A stretch of DNA of 64,000 nt from Paludibacteraceae bacterium (lineage in GTDB: Bacteria > Bacteroidota > Bacteroidia > Bacteroidales > Paludibacteraceae), in NCBI GenBank assembly GCA_031292565.1, contig JARLGW010000001.1, positions 186,001 to 250,000 of the forward strand, given 5' to 3'. Position 1 is the first letter of the stretch; every line of letters begins with the position of its first letter. Below, piece after piece: positions 7,544-15,601 of this stretch. The notes under the pieces are model-generated. The model did not search any database and was not told the origin of the DNA. It saw only the letters and a list, made by a program, of their open reading frames with translations. A program made the position numbers and the translations under genes.

Positions 7544-7977
7544 TTTTCAAAAGAAATTTCGTTCGTTAATTCATTCGTATCATTCGCTTCGATAGGGAAG
7601 TGGGTGGACAGTTGTTTGCCTGCTTCAAGTATAGCCCAACAAAGACCTTCCGTGAATTGCTCTTTTTGAAAATAAGGCACAATGGTTTGATAAATATTAT
7701 CCCAAAAACCTTCGGGTACCTGTTTATGGATGCCTTTGTCGCCTATTACGGCAAACTTATGGTTTTCTACAGATAAATAAAATAACACTCCATTTCGATG
7801 TGCTGTTTTTGTCATCTTCAATTTATGGAAGATTCTTGTAGCATATCTAACTATATTACCTTTTCCTTTGCGGTCGATATGTAAACGAATCTCACCAGAG
7901 GTAAGCTTTTCAGCTTCACCAATGGTGGCTTCTATCTGAGCCTTTTGCTCAGCCGTGAAAAAATCTTTTGGATTCAT
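7540..7977 (-). CDS. TPM-domain protein, small form
   Basis: 145 residues consisting of one TPM domain: FFTAEQKAQIEATIGEAEKL, TSGEIRLHID, NGVLFYLSVENHKFAVIGD and the helix ending in WAILEAGKQLSTHFP. There is no signal peptide or membrane segment, unlike its downstream partner, so it probably acts at the cytoplasmic side or needs a partner. Its start overlaps the lemA stop by 1 bp (TAATG) and its stop overlaps the next TPM gene by 4 bp, so the three genes are tightly coupled. Confidence 0.82.
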   Translation of the reverse strand: MNPKDFFTAEQKAQIEATIGEAEKLTSGEIRLHIDRKGKGNIVRYATRIFHKLKMTKTAHRNGVLFYLSVENHKFAVIGDKGIHKQVPEGFWDNIYQTIVPYFQKEQFTEGLCWAILEAGKQLSTHFPIEANDTNELTNEISFEK

Positions 7978-8567
7978 TAAAATTGAATTTGTGGAGCGTT
8001 GGCTGCCGAAGCTTCTGCTTCAAAATAAGCTTTCTTTTGGAAACCGAACATTCCGGCAAAAATTGATGCTGGAAAACTGCGTACGGCTTTATTGTATTCT
8101 TGCACCACTTCGTTGAATTTCCGTCTTTCTTCGGTAATGCGGTTTTCAGTACCTTCCAGTTGAGCTTGCAAATCAAGGAAGTTTTGGTTTGCTTTCAAGT
8201 CAGGATAACTTTCTTTTATCATCATCAATTTACCTAATGCTGACGATAATTGACCTTGAGCCGCTTGGTATTCCTTCAATTTTGCAGGCGTTAGGTTCGA
8301 TGCGTCCACGGTTATTTGAGTTGCTTTAGCCCTGGCGGCAATAACAGCTTCCAAAGTTCCGCTTTCGTGTTTGGCATAACCTTTCACGGTTGCTACCAGG
8401 TTAGGAATAAGGTCGGCACGACGTTTATACACATTTTGTACTTGTCCCCAAGCTGATTGGGTGGCTTCGTCGTATCTAACCAGTTTGTTATAGATACTAA
8501 TAGAGCTAAAAATTATTATAACCAATAATCCCGCTATAACTAAGAGACTTACAGTTGATTTCTTCAT
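7977..8567 (-). CDS. lemA: LemA family protein
   Basis: 196 residues with an N-terminal membrane helix (about 5-25, TVSLLVIAGLLVIIIFSSI) followed by the LemA helical bundle: YNKLVRYDEATQSAWGQVQN, RRADLIPNLVATVKGYAKHE, and ENRITEERRKFNEVVQEYN with FPASIFAGMFGF near the end. LemA proteins sit at the membrane with helices exposed; the role is poorly defined. It is the first gene of lemA-TPM-TPM, with a complete Bacteroidetes promoter directly upstream. Confidence 0.9.
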   Translation of the reverse strand: MKKSTVSLLVIAGLLVIIIFSSISIYNKLVRYDEATQSAWGQVQNVYKRRADLIPNLVATVKGYAKHESGTLEAVIAARAKATQITVDASNLTPAKLKEYQAAQGQLSSALGKLMMIKESYPDLKANQNFLDLQAQLEGTENRITEERRKFNEVVQEYNKAVRSFPASIFAGMFGFQKKAYFEAEASAANAPQIQF

Positions 8568-8594
8568 AATTTATTTTCTTAAAAATGATTTTTA

Positions 8595-8624
8595 CAAATA
8601 TACTCGGTTTCCTATATTTTACAA
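8595..8624 (-). promoter_or_regulatory. Primary-sigma promoter of lemA operon
   Basis: On the minus strand TTG (8624-8622), 19 bp, TATATTTG (8602-8595) matches the Bacteroidetes vegetative consensus TTG-N19-TAnnTTTG. Transcription would begin near 8588, about 20 nt before the lemA ATG. Confidence 0.7.
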
Positions 8625-8722
8625 CACATTTTACAGCAAATTAACAGGCTAGCATTTCCTACATTTATGTAATTAATATGCTTTTTTACTACAAAGCGGT
8701 ATTGTATTTATGCTGAATAAAG

Positions 8723-8746
8723 ATTAGCATATTAGCATATTAGCAT
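8723..8746. repeat. Three tandem ATTAGCAT copies upstream of nifN
   Basis: Three exact adjacent 8-bp units in the 302-bp gap between lemA and nifN. Related ATTAGC motifs cluster again between the ferredoxin gene and nifV (12032-12160). Apart from these, the lemA promoter and a GGGG before the nifN start, I see nothing else in the gap: no GG-N10-GC sigma-54 site and no TGT-N10-ACA NifA site. Confidence 0.7.
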
Positions 8747-8869
8747 GAAATAAAAATTATTCATTCAAATTAATATTGATTATCAGTTTCTTATGGTCTT
8801 GTTTTGTTTTCAGCAATTCATTTGGCATCATATTTATATATAGGGAAACTGAACAAGAAACATAGGGGT

Positions 8870-10282
8870 ATGAATAAGTCAAGTGAAATAAAGCAAAACT
8901 ACACAGCTACACGCAACGCATGTAAGCTATGTGCTCCACTCGGAGCATCGGTGGTTTTTAAAGGAATAGAAGGCTGTGTGCCGATGATTCACGGGTCACA
9001 AGGCTGCGCCACGTACATCCGCCGCTACATGATTAGCCATTACAAAGAACCGGTGGATATAGCTTCATCCAACTTCAGCGAAGAAACTACGGTTTACGGG
9101 GGTGCCAAAAATTTTATCGACGGGATTGATAACGTGATTAGGCAATACCATCCTAAAGTAATGGGCATTGCATCCACTTGTTTGGCTGAAACCATTGGCG
9201 AAGACGTGCCTGCACTAATACGTGAATATCAAAAAGCACATGAGGGTGAAGATTTACCCTATTTTGCGTTTGCATCCACCCCAAGCTATCAAGGCTCGCA
9301 CATGGATGGCTTTCACGAAACGGTACTTTCGGTAGTTAAAGTATTGGCCGAAACGGGAAAAGTAGGAAACCATGTCAATCTATTTTCAGGCTTTATATCT
9401 CCGGCTGACATCCGTTACCTAAAAGATATATTTGCCGATTTTGGATTAGAGGGCGTGATAGTACCCGATTACTCCGATTCGTTGGATAACCCATATTGGA
9501 AAGACTATAAGCTATTGCCCGAAGGCGGAACTCCGCTTACCGATATTAAACGTAGCGGTTCGGCAATGGCAAGTATCGAATTTGGGTCTGTATTTAACCG
9601 TGGATCACTTTACGGAAAGGTAAAGAACCCTAAAAAACTACATACCGCCGGCACATGGCTGGAAGAAACGATGAGTGTGCCAAACACACGAATCACTTTG
9701 CCCATAGGCATTGGAGCTACTGACAGGTTTTTTGAATTACTATCTACTTACAGCGGAAACCCAGTGCCTGAGAAACATGCAAGAGAAAAAGGCCGCTTAA
9801 TTGATGCTTATGTAGATGGGCATAAATACGTGTTCGGCAAGCGGGCTATCGTGTTTGGCGAAGAGGATTTTGTGCTGGGGCTGGTTTCTTTTCTACTCGA
9901 AATAGGTATTATGCCTGTACTGGTAGCTTCGGGCGGCGAAAGCGGTCTGCTAAAAGAAGAAGTAACCCGCATAATAGAAGAATCGGGCACCACACTGGAT
10001 GTAAACCCCATCATTGTAAACGGGATGGACTTTGAAACCATCAATGATATGGTGGAAGAGTTGAAGCCTGATATTATGATAGGAAGCAGCAAAGGCTATT
10101 ACATCTCCCGCAGACTGGATATACCGTTGATTCGTGTAGGATTTCCTATCCACGATAGGTTTGGAGCTCAACGATTGCTCCATATCGGCTACAAAGGCAC
10201 ACAGGAATTGTTTGACAGAATTGCAAATGCCTTGATTGAATACAAACAAGAAAAATCAAAGGTAGGGTATAAGTATATTTAA
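8870..10282 (+). CDS. nifN: Nitrogenase iron-molybdenum cofactor assembly protein NifN
   Basis: 470 residues from the ATG at 8870, preceded by AGGGG. An upstream TTG at 8804 would add 22 unconserved residues. Near the N-terminus are RNACKLCAPLGASVVFKGIE and GCVPMIHGSQGCATYIRRY, then DIASSNFSEETTVYGGAKN and STCLAETIGEDV, the NifN/NifK-like pattern; the GSQGC and SSNFSEE signatures fit NifN rather than the catalytic NifK. NifE-NifN forms the scaffold on which the NifB cluster matures into FeMo-cofactor. No nifE, nifH, nifD or nifK is in the window. nifB follows after 17 bp. Confidence 0.9.
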   Translation: MNKSSEIKQNYTATRNACKLCAPLGASVVFKGIEGCVPMIHGSQGCATYIRRYMISHYKEPVDIASSNFSEETTVYGGAKNFIDGIDNVIRQYHPKVMGIASTCLAETIGEDVPALIREYQKAHEGEDLPYFAFASTPSYQGSHMDGFHETVLSVVKVLAETGKVGNHVNLFSGFISPADIRYLKDIFADFGLEGVIVPDYSDSLDNPYWKDYKLLPEGGTPLTDIKRSGSAMASIEFGSVFNRGSLYGKVKNPKKLHTAGTWLEETMSVPNTRITLPIGIGATDRFFELLSTYSGNPVPEKHAREKGRLIDAYVDGHKYVFGKRAIVFGEEDFVLGLVSFLLEIGIMPVLVASGGESGLLKEEVTRIIEESGTTLDVNPIIVNGMDFETINDMVEELKPDIMIGSSKGYYISRRLDIPLIRVGFPIHDRFGAQRLLHIGYKGTQELFDRIANALIEYKQEKSKVGYKYI

Positions 10283-10299
10283 TTGGCACATAAAAAATA

Positions 10300-11619
10300 A
10301 TGATTATGAAAGAGCTGGACGAAAAAATAAATATAGATGCGGCTTTAACCGATGTTAAAGACACCGCGTTGGCAAAACACCCTTGCTTTGACGAAGATGC
10401 AAAACACATGCACGCTCGTGTACACCTTCCTGTTGCACCAAAATGTAACATTCAATGCAACTATTGCAACCGAAAATACGATTGTGTAAACGAAAGCCGC
10501 CCAGGGGTAACCTCTTCCGTGTTAGCTCCATTTCAAGCGGTGGAATATTTGAAAGTATTGAGCGAAAAGATAGATAAACTATCCGTGATAGGTATTGCCG
10601 GCCCCGGCGACCCGTTTGCCAATCCGAAGGAAACGCTGGAAACCATGCGCAGAATTAAAGCCGAATTTCCCGACAAAATATTTTGCTTGTCAAGCAACGG
10701 CTTGGAGTTATATCCATATATCGACGAATTGGCCGAAATAGGCGTTTCGCACGTAACAATAACAATTAACGCTGTTGACCCAACTATTACAGCCAATGTA
10801 TATCGCTGGGTGCGGTTCAATAAACATGTTTACCGTGGAGTAGAGGGAGCCAAAGTGCTGTTGGAAAACCAGCTTAAGTGCATACCAAAGTTGAAAGAAA
10901 AAGGTATCGTGGTAAAAATTAATACCATCATTATTCCCGGTGTTAATGAAAACCATATACAAGAAGTGGCAAAGAAATGTGCAGAGCTTGGTGCGGATGT
11001 GATGAACTGCATCCCGCTGATTCCCACGGCAGAAACTGAATTTGCCGACTTTGAAAAGCCTGATAACAAAATGATTTTCAAAGTGCGATTGGATGCTTCC
11101 GAACACATGAAAATGATGAACCACTGCGCTCGCTGTAGGGCGGATGCAGCCGGGTTGCTTGGTCAGGATTTGAAAGAATCGTACACCCTTTTGCAAGAAA
11201 TATCTACCCACACGGAAGTAGATAACAGTACCCGTCCTTATGTAGCAGCAGCTACCAACGAAGGCTTACTGGTGAACCAACACTTGGGCGAAGCAACATC
11301 CTTGTATGTTTACAAACAAACGCCCAATGGATTCCAATTTGTGGAAGAACGCAAAACACCTAAAGTAGGGTTGGGTGATAGCCGATGGTTGGAGTTAGCC
11401 CGAACATTTTCCGATTGCCGTGGAATACTGGTTTCAGGTGTAGGCGAAAACCCTAAAACCATTCTTAGCTCTTGTGGCATTAGAGTGGTGGAAATGACGG
11501 GATTGATAGACGAAGGACTGGAAGGCGTATTTAAAAACAAGCCCATTCGGAGCATAGCAAAGGCTGATGCATTTAAATGTGGCTCCTCCTGCAAGGGAGA
11601 TGCACAAGGGTGCGCGTAA
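10300..11619 (+). CDS. nifB: NifB, FeMo-cofactor precursor (NifB-co) synthase with NifX-like tail
   Basis: 439 residues. A radical-SAM domain (about 40-290) carries C49-x3-C53-x2-C56 (CNIQCNYC) for the SAM-binding [4Fe-4S] cluster. HPCF with C29 near the start and NHCARCRADAAGLLGQD (C276, C279) supply further cluster ligands typical of NifB. A C-terminal NifX/NafY-like domain (about 312-420, TRPYVAAATNEGLLVNQHLG) is fused, as in many bacterial NifBs. The enzyme inserts carbide and fuses two [4Fe-4S] units into the [8Fe-9S-C] NifB-co. The last residues are cysteine-rich. Probable operon with nifN. Confidence 0.96.
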   Translation: MIMKELDEKINIDAALTDVKDTALAKHPCFDEDAKHMHARVHLPVAPKCNIQCNYCNRKYDCVNESRPGVTSSVLAPFQAVEYLKVLSEKIDKLSVIGIAGPGDPFANPKETLETMRRIKAEFPDKIFCLSSNGLELYPYIDELAEIGVSHVTITINAVDPTITANVYRWVRFNKHVYRGVEGAKVLLENQLKCIPKLKEKGIVVKINTIIIPGVNENHIQEVAKKCAELGADVMNCIPLIPTAETEFADFEKPDNKMIFKVRLDASEHMKMMNHCARCRADAAGLLGQDLKESYTLLQEISTHTEVDNSTRPYVAAATNEGLLVNQHLGEATSLYVYKQTPNGFQFVEERKTPKVGLGDSRWLELARTFSDCRGILVSGVGENPKTILSSCGIRVVEMTGLIDEGLEGVFKNKPIRSIAKADAFKCGSSCKGDAQGCA

Positions 11620-11637
11620 ATTTTATAGATATTAACT

Positions 11638-11684
11638 GATATTAGGCTACGCCGATATAATCGGCGCAAAAGCAAATATCAAAA
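11638..11684. repeat. GATATT-bounded palindrome between nifB and ferredoxin
   Basis: A core CGCCGAT-ATA-ATCGGCG (11650-11666) forms a perfect 7-bp stem and is bracketed by GATATT (11638) and AAATATC (ending near 11684). A related palindrome set appears at 15487-15590, suggesting a dispersed repeat. Confidence 0.55.
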
Positions 11685-11719
11685 AAAACATATTATCCAC
11701 TCATAAAACTAAAAACATT

Positions 11720-12028
11720 ATGAAAAAACCAACTTATCACATCTTAGTATGTAACTCATTTCGTATTGCAGGTGATGCACAAGGTGCATGTAACAAAAAA
11801 GGAGCTGCCGGATTTATTCAGTATCTAACGGAAGAAGCTGCCGACAGAGGGTTGGACGTAGCCGTATCGAGCACCGGATGCTTAAATGTATGTGCACAAG
11901 GCCCTGTAGTAGTGGTTCATCCGAACAACTTTTGGTATGGTAATGTAGATAGTACCGATGTTATTGACGAAATTCTAGATGCCTTGGAAGACGGCGAAGC
12001 TTGCGAAAAATATTTGATTGCTGATTAA
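11720..12028 (+). CDS. Thioredoxin-like [2Fe-2S] ferredoxin of the nif cluster
   Basis: 102 residues, one thioredoxin-like [2Fe-2S] domain: YHILVCNSFR at the start and cluster ligands C11, C24, C54 and C58 (spacings 12, 29 and 3 residues). Relatives such as Shethna protein I of Azotobacter and the Clostridium pasteurianum [2Fe-2S] ferredoxin are found with nitrogen fixation, where they are proposed to donate electrons or protect nitrogenase. It sits between nifB and nifV. Confidence 0.9.
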   Translation: MKKPTYHILVCNSFRIAGDAQGACNKKGAAGFIQYLTEEAADRGLDVAVSSTGCLNVCAQGPVVVVHPNNFWYGNVDSTDVIDEILDALEDGEACEKYLIAD

Positions 12029-12031
12029 TTC

Positions 12032-12160
12032 AATTAGCAAATGTGATAATTAGCAAATTAGCAGAATGAAGTGTTCTTTCTTTTAGTTGCATTTATCATT
12101 TTACACATTTCTATTAAGTATTGTTCATTTGCTAATTTTCAAATTGGCTAATTAGCTAAT
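12032..12160. repeat. ATTAGC-rich inverted repeats between ferredoxin gene and nifV
   Basis: AATTAGCAAATG (12032-12043) is the exact complement of CATTTGCTAATT (12126-12137). Further ATTAGC/GCTAAT motifs lie at about 12050, 12058, 12147 and 12155, up to the nifV start. The function is unknown; they resemble short AT-rich intergenic repeats rather than a terminator. Confidence 0.55.
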
Positions 12161-12167
12161 TATAAAA

Positions 12168-13313
12168 ATGACTCCAAAACTATACATAATCGATACCACG
12201 CTACGAGATGGCGAACAAGCTCCCGGCGTTGTTTTTAGTTTAGAAGATAAGCTGAAAATAGCCACGCTGTTGGATCAGGCTCGTGTGCCCGAAGTAGAGA
12301 TTGGAAGCCCTATAATGGGCGTTCAGGAACGAAACGACATGCGTGTATTGGCTTCGCACAAATTCAAATTCAAAACATTGGCATGGTGTCGTGCCACACG
12401 TGAGGATATTGATGCTGCCGAAGAAACAGGTTGTGATGGTGTAAGTATTTCTTTCCCGGTTTCCGATATTCAAATGAAGGCGATGGGAAAAAATAAAGCA
12501 TGGGTGTTGTCCAATGTAAAGCAAATTTTGAGCTATGCCCAAGATCGTTTTTCTTTCTTAGGTGTGGGTGCTCAAGATGCTTCCAGAGCAGAGCTCTCTT
12601 TCTTGTTCGATTTTATAGAGCAGGCGCAAGTAGTAGGTGCGCGTAGGATTAGGATTGCCGACACTGTCGGCATCCTTAATCCGTTTTCTACCATAGAATT
12701 GATTCAGAACATACGAAAATATTGTCCCGATGTACCCTTGTGTTTTCATGGACACAACGATTTGGGTATGGCAACGGCCAATACCATTGCAGCCTTCAAA
12801 GCAGGGGCTTATGCTGCCGATGTTACTATCAACGGGCTGGGAGAGAGGGCTGGAAATGCCGCCTTGGAAGAAGTGGTAATGGCACTCGATTTGAGCATGA
12901 AAACCCCCACGGGCATCAAAACCGAATTGCTAACTAAAATGTCATCCACCGTGGAATCTCTTTCCGGCAGAAAGTTGCCTGAAAGTAAACCTATTACAGG
13001 TCATGCCGTGCTTACCCACAAATCGGGAGTACACGTAAACAGCCTGCTGAAAGACCGCAAGTCGTATCAAATTATCGAAGCAAAAAAGATTGGTACCAAA
13101 GAACATGAATTTGTTTTCGGCAAGCACAGTGGTAAAGCTTCCATTATGAGTTTTTTTCAAAAGAGAGGTCTGAAACTAACTGATAACCAATGCGAATGGA
13201 TATTGGAATACATCAAGCAATATGCCAATATTTTCAAACGCGAAATTATAGATGAGGAGCTAATGCGCATCTACCTTTTTGTAGTAAGAACCCCCAATGT
13301 TTTTTCTAAATAG
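12168..13313 (+). CDS. nifV: Homocitrate synthase NifV
   Basis: 381 residues of the isopropylmalate/homocitrate synthase family: IDTTLRDGEQAPGVVF (residues 8-23, catalytic Arg and metal Asp), then VPLCFHGHNDLGMATANTI with the metal-binding HxH, and GERAGNAALEEVVMAL. It condenses acetyl-CoA with 2-oxoglutarate to homocitrate, the organic ligand of FeMo-cofactor. LeuA is excluded by length (LeuA is about 500 residues with a regulatory domain) and by the neighbours. A strong terminator follows. Confidence 0.92.
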   Translation: MTPKLYIIDTTLRDGEQAPGVVFSLEDKLKIATLLDQARVPEVEIGSPIMGVQERNDMRVLASHKFKFKTLAWCRATREDIDAAEETGCDGVSISFPVSDIQMKAMGKNKAWVLSNVKQILSYAQDRFSFLGVGAQDASRAELSFLFDFIEQAQVVGARRIRIADTVGILNPFSTIELIQNIRKYCPDVPLCFHGHNDLGMATANTIAAFKAGAYAADVTINGLGERAGNAALEEVVMALDLSMKTPTGIKTELLTKMSSTVESLSGRKLPESKPITGHAVLTHKSGVHVNSLLKDRKSYQIIEAKKIGTKEHEFVFGKHSGKASIMSFFQKRGLKLTDNQCEWILEYIKQYANIFKREIIDEELMRIYLFVVRTPNVFSK

Positions 13314-13348
13314 AGAAGAAATGTAGTGATTACATTTCGTGTTAAATG

Positions 13349-13381
13349 AAACAGGCCTTAAATAGAGTTTAAGGCCTGTTT
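13349..13381. terminator. Terminator after nifV
   Basis: Perfect 14-bp arms AAACAGGCCTTAAA (13349-13362) and its complement (13368-13381) with a 5-nt loop, then TTTTT on the plus strand. It separates nifV from the converging carboxylase operon and may serve both. Confidence 0.85.
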
Positions 13382-13398
13382 TTATTGTGCACAAATAT

Positions 13399-14934
13399 TT
13401 ACAACGGAATATTACCATGTTTCTTGGCCGGATTGCTACGAATTTTCGTTTGTGCCATATCCAAGGCTTGAATAATTTTCACACGGGTTTGTTGTGGTAA
13501 AATAATCTCGTCGATATAGCCTAGCTCGGCTGCACGGTAGGGGTTGGAGAATTTCTCGTTATACTCCGCCAAGGCTTTTGCTTTTTCTTCCGCGCTGGCT
13601 TTGCGGTAAAGAATATTCACGGCTCCGGCAGCTCCCATCACGGCAATTTCGGCATTCGGGTAAGCAAAGTTAATATCGCAACCCGTGTGCTTGCTGGACA
13701 TCACGATGTAAGCACCCCCGTAAGCCTTACGGGTAATAATGGTGATTTTAGGCACGGTAGCTTCCACAAAAGCGTACACTATTTTTGCCCCGTGGCGGAT
13801 TATACCATTATGCTCCTGCGTACATCCCGGAAGGAAGCCGGGTACATCTTCGAACGTTATTAATGGAATATTAAAGCAATCGCAAAAGCGAATAAACCGG
13901 GCAGCCTTGTCCGAAGCATCAATATCCAACACGCCTGCCAGATAAGCAGGTTGATTGGCCACGATGCCTACGGATTTGCCTCCCATGCGGGCAAAGCCCA
14001 CCACGATATTTTGGGCAAAATAAGGCATTACTTCAAAAAAGTAATTATCATCCACCACCGCGTCAATCAGTTCCTTGATGTCATACGGTTTATTAGGATC
14101 TTCCGGTATCAGTTCATTCAACACCTCGTTTTCGCGCGAAATATCGTCCATCGTGTTCATAATAGGAGCATCTTCCACGTTATTGCTAGGCAGGAAACTC
14201 AACAATTCACGTACCATCATCAACGTTTCCTCCTCATTTTCACCAAGGAAATGAGCCACCCCGCTTTTGCTGTTGTGAGTAAAAGCTCCACCCAATTCCT
14301 CTTTGCTCACATCCTCGTGCGTTACCGTTTTCACCACGTCGGGGCCGGTAACAAACATGTGGCTTTTTTCCTTTACCATAAAAATAAAGTCGGTAAGGGC
14401 AGGAGAGTAGCAGGCACCCCCGGCACAAGGGCCAAGTATCACCGAAATTTGAGGGATAACACCTGATGAAATAGTGTTCTGGTAAAAAATATCACCATAC
14501 CCGGCTAGGCTGCTTACGCCTTCCTGTATGCGGGCACCGCCGGAATCGTTCATGGCAATGATGGGAGCACCCATTTTCAACGCCATGCTTTGCAGCTTCA
14601 CAATCTTGTTCGCATTTGTTCGGCTCAACGAACCGCCAAACACGGTGAAGTCGTAAGCATACAGATATACCAACCGTCCTTCAATTTTTCCGTATCCACC
14701 CACGATGCCGTCGCCTTCAATTTTGGTTTTATCCATATCGAAGTTGGTACATTGATGCACCACAAACTTATCCACTTCTACGAATGTACCTTTATCCAAT
14801 AAGGTATCGATACGTTCGCGGGCTGTGAGCTTACCATCCTTGTGTTGTTTGTCTATTTTATCTTTACCGCCGCCTAATTCGGCTTTATTATTTTTTTCAA
14901 CAAAAATTTGTTGAATTTCATTCATTTCACTCAT
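13399..14934 (-). CDS. Acyl-CoA carboxylase carboxyltransferase subunit (propionyl-CoA carboxylase beta / MmdA type)
   Basis: 511 residues, both crotonase-like halves of a biotin-dependent carboxyltransferase: KLTARERIDTLLD at the start, YAYDFTVFGGSLSRTNANKI, MNDSGGARIQEGV and GPCAGGACYSPALTDF in the first half, then PLITFEDVPGFLPGCTQEHN, RKAYGGAYIVM and NAEIAVMGAAGAVNI in the second. It moves carboxyl between carboxybiotin and an acyl-CoA. In Bacteroidetes the same family works as propionyl-CoA carboxylase or methylmalonyl-CoA decarboxylase alpha, which sequence reading cannot separate. The presence of a biotin carboxylase in the operon favours a carboxylase. Last gene of the minus-strand operon. 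Confidence 0.92.
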   Translation of the reverse strand: MSEMNEIQQIFVEKNNKAELGGGKDKIDKQHKDGKLTARERIDTLLDKGTFVEVDKFVVHQCTNFDMDKTKIEGDGIVGGYGKIEGRLVYLYAYDFTVFGGSLSRTNANKIVKLQSMALKMGAPIIAMNDSGGARIQEGVSSLAGYGDIFYQNTISSGVIPQISVILGPCAGGACYSPALTDFIFMVKEKSHMFVTGPDVVKTVTHEDVSKEELGGAFTHNSKSGVAHFLGENEEETLMMVRELLSFLPSNNVEDAPIMNTMDDISRENEVLNELIPEDPNKPYDIKELIDAVVDDNYFFEVMPYFAQNIVVGFARMGGKSVGIVANQPAYLAGVLDIDASDKAARFIRFCDCFNIPLITFEDVPGFLPGCTQEHNGIIRHGAKIVYAFVEATVPKITIITRKAYGGAYIVMSSKHTGCDINFAYPNAEIAVMGAAGAVNILYRKASAEEKAKALAEYNEKFSNPYRAAELGYIDEIILPQQTRVKIIQALDMAQTKIRSNPAKKHGNIPL

Positions 14935-14956
14935 AATTGATAATTATAAAATTACA

Positions 14957-15460
14957 CTACTCTAAAGTTATCAGCGTTTGGTCGCCATCAATAGTATCCC
15001 CTTGTTGCACTAATATTTTTTTAATCTTACAATCTTTTTTCACCTTGTATTCGCTTTGCATCTTCATGGCTTCAATTAAGATTACGGATTGTCCGGCTTC
15101 CACGCTGTCGCCCTCGTTTACCAAAACTTTTGCAACCTTTCCGGGCATAGGCGAAAAGATACGATCCTGCTGTTCGTCCGAGTCGTCCTTTTTTCTATTT
15201 CTCAAGTATTTAGCTTGCGAATCCACAATATTCACAGGGAAGGTATTAAACAATGTGTTTACAATGTATGACTTCCCGCTTTCCGAACGCTTTAATTCGG
15301 CATTGAACGACTTTCCATTATGTAAAATAGAACATACGCCGTTTTCAGCCATTACTACATCCAAATCGTAAACCTTATCATCAATACTGATTACAACTTT
15401 ATTGTCGTCCTTGCTCACTAACTCTACATTAGTAATTCTGTCTCCTATATGTATTTCCAT
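14957..15460 (-). CDS. Biotin carboxyl carrier protein subunit
   Basis: 167 residues. The C-terminal biotinyl domain (about 95-167) has the biotin site EAMKMQ flanked by FSPMPGKVAKVLVNEGDSVE and VQQGDTIDGDQTLITLE. The N-terminal half (IGDRITNVELVSKDDNKVVI and on) resembles the biotin-carboxylase interaction domain of acyl-CoA carboxylase alpha chains. It carries CO2 from the biotin carboxylase to the carboxyltransferase. It lies between their genes with a 22-bp gap to the carboxyltransferase. Confidence 0.93.
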   Translation of the reverse strand: MEIHIGDRITNVELVSKDDNKVVISIDDKVYDLDVVMAENGVCSILHNGKSFNAELKRSESGKSYIVNTLFNTFPVNIVDSQAKYLRNRKKDDSDEQQDRIFSPMPGKVAKVLVNEGDSVEAGQSVILIEAMKMQSEYKVKKDCKIKKILVQQGDTIDGDQTLITLE

Positions 15461-15486
15461 TTTCTTCTTTTTTAGATTTTACTGCT

Positions 15487-15590
15487 ATTGATAGATATTA
15501 GCTCCCTATGGTCGCGATATTCATTTCTCGATATTAATATCGGCAAAACAAAATATCTTAATATCGCCCGAAGGGCTAATATCAAAATAC
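15487..15590. repeat. GATATTA palindrome cluster between biotin carboxylase and BCCP genes
   Basis: Within about 100 bp are GATATTAGC (from about 15491), CGATATTAATATCG (about 15529-15542), and AATATCGCCC-GAA-GGGCTAATATC (about 15562-15583), several of them complementary. The elements resemble 11638-11684 after nifB (shared CGATAT...ATCGGC...AAAATATC order). Confidence 0.55.
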
Positions 15591-15601
15591 CCTTCAACGC
15601 A

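Noticed and set aside
8823-8838. Possible sigma-54 site TTGGCAT upstream of nifN
   Set aside because: GG is present but no GC at the right distance; no NifA TGT-N10-ACA nearby.
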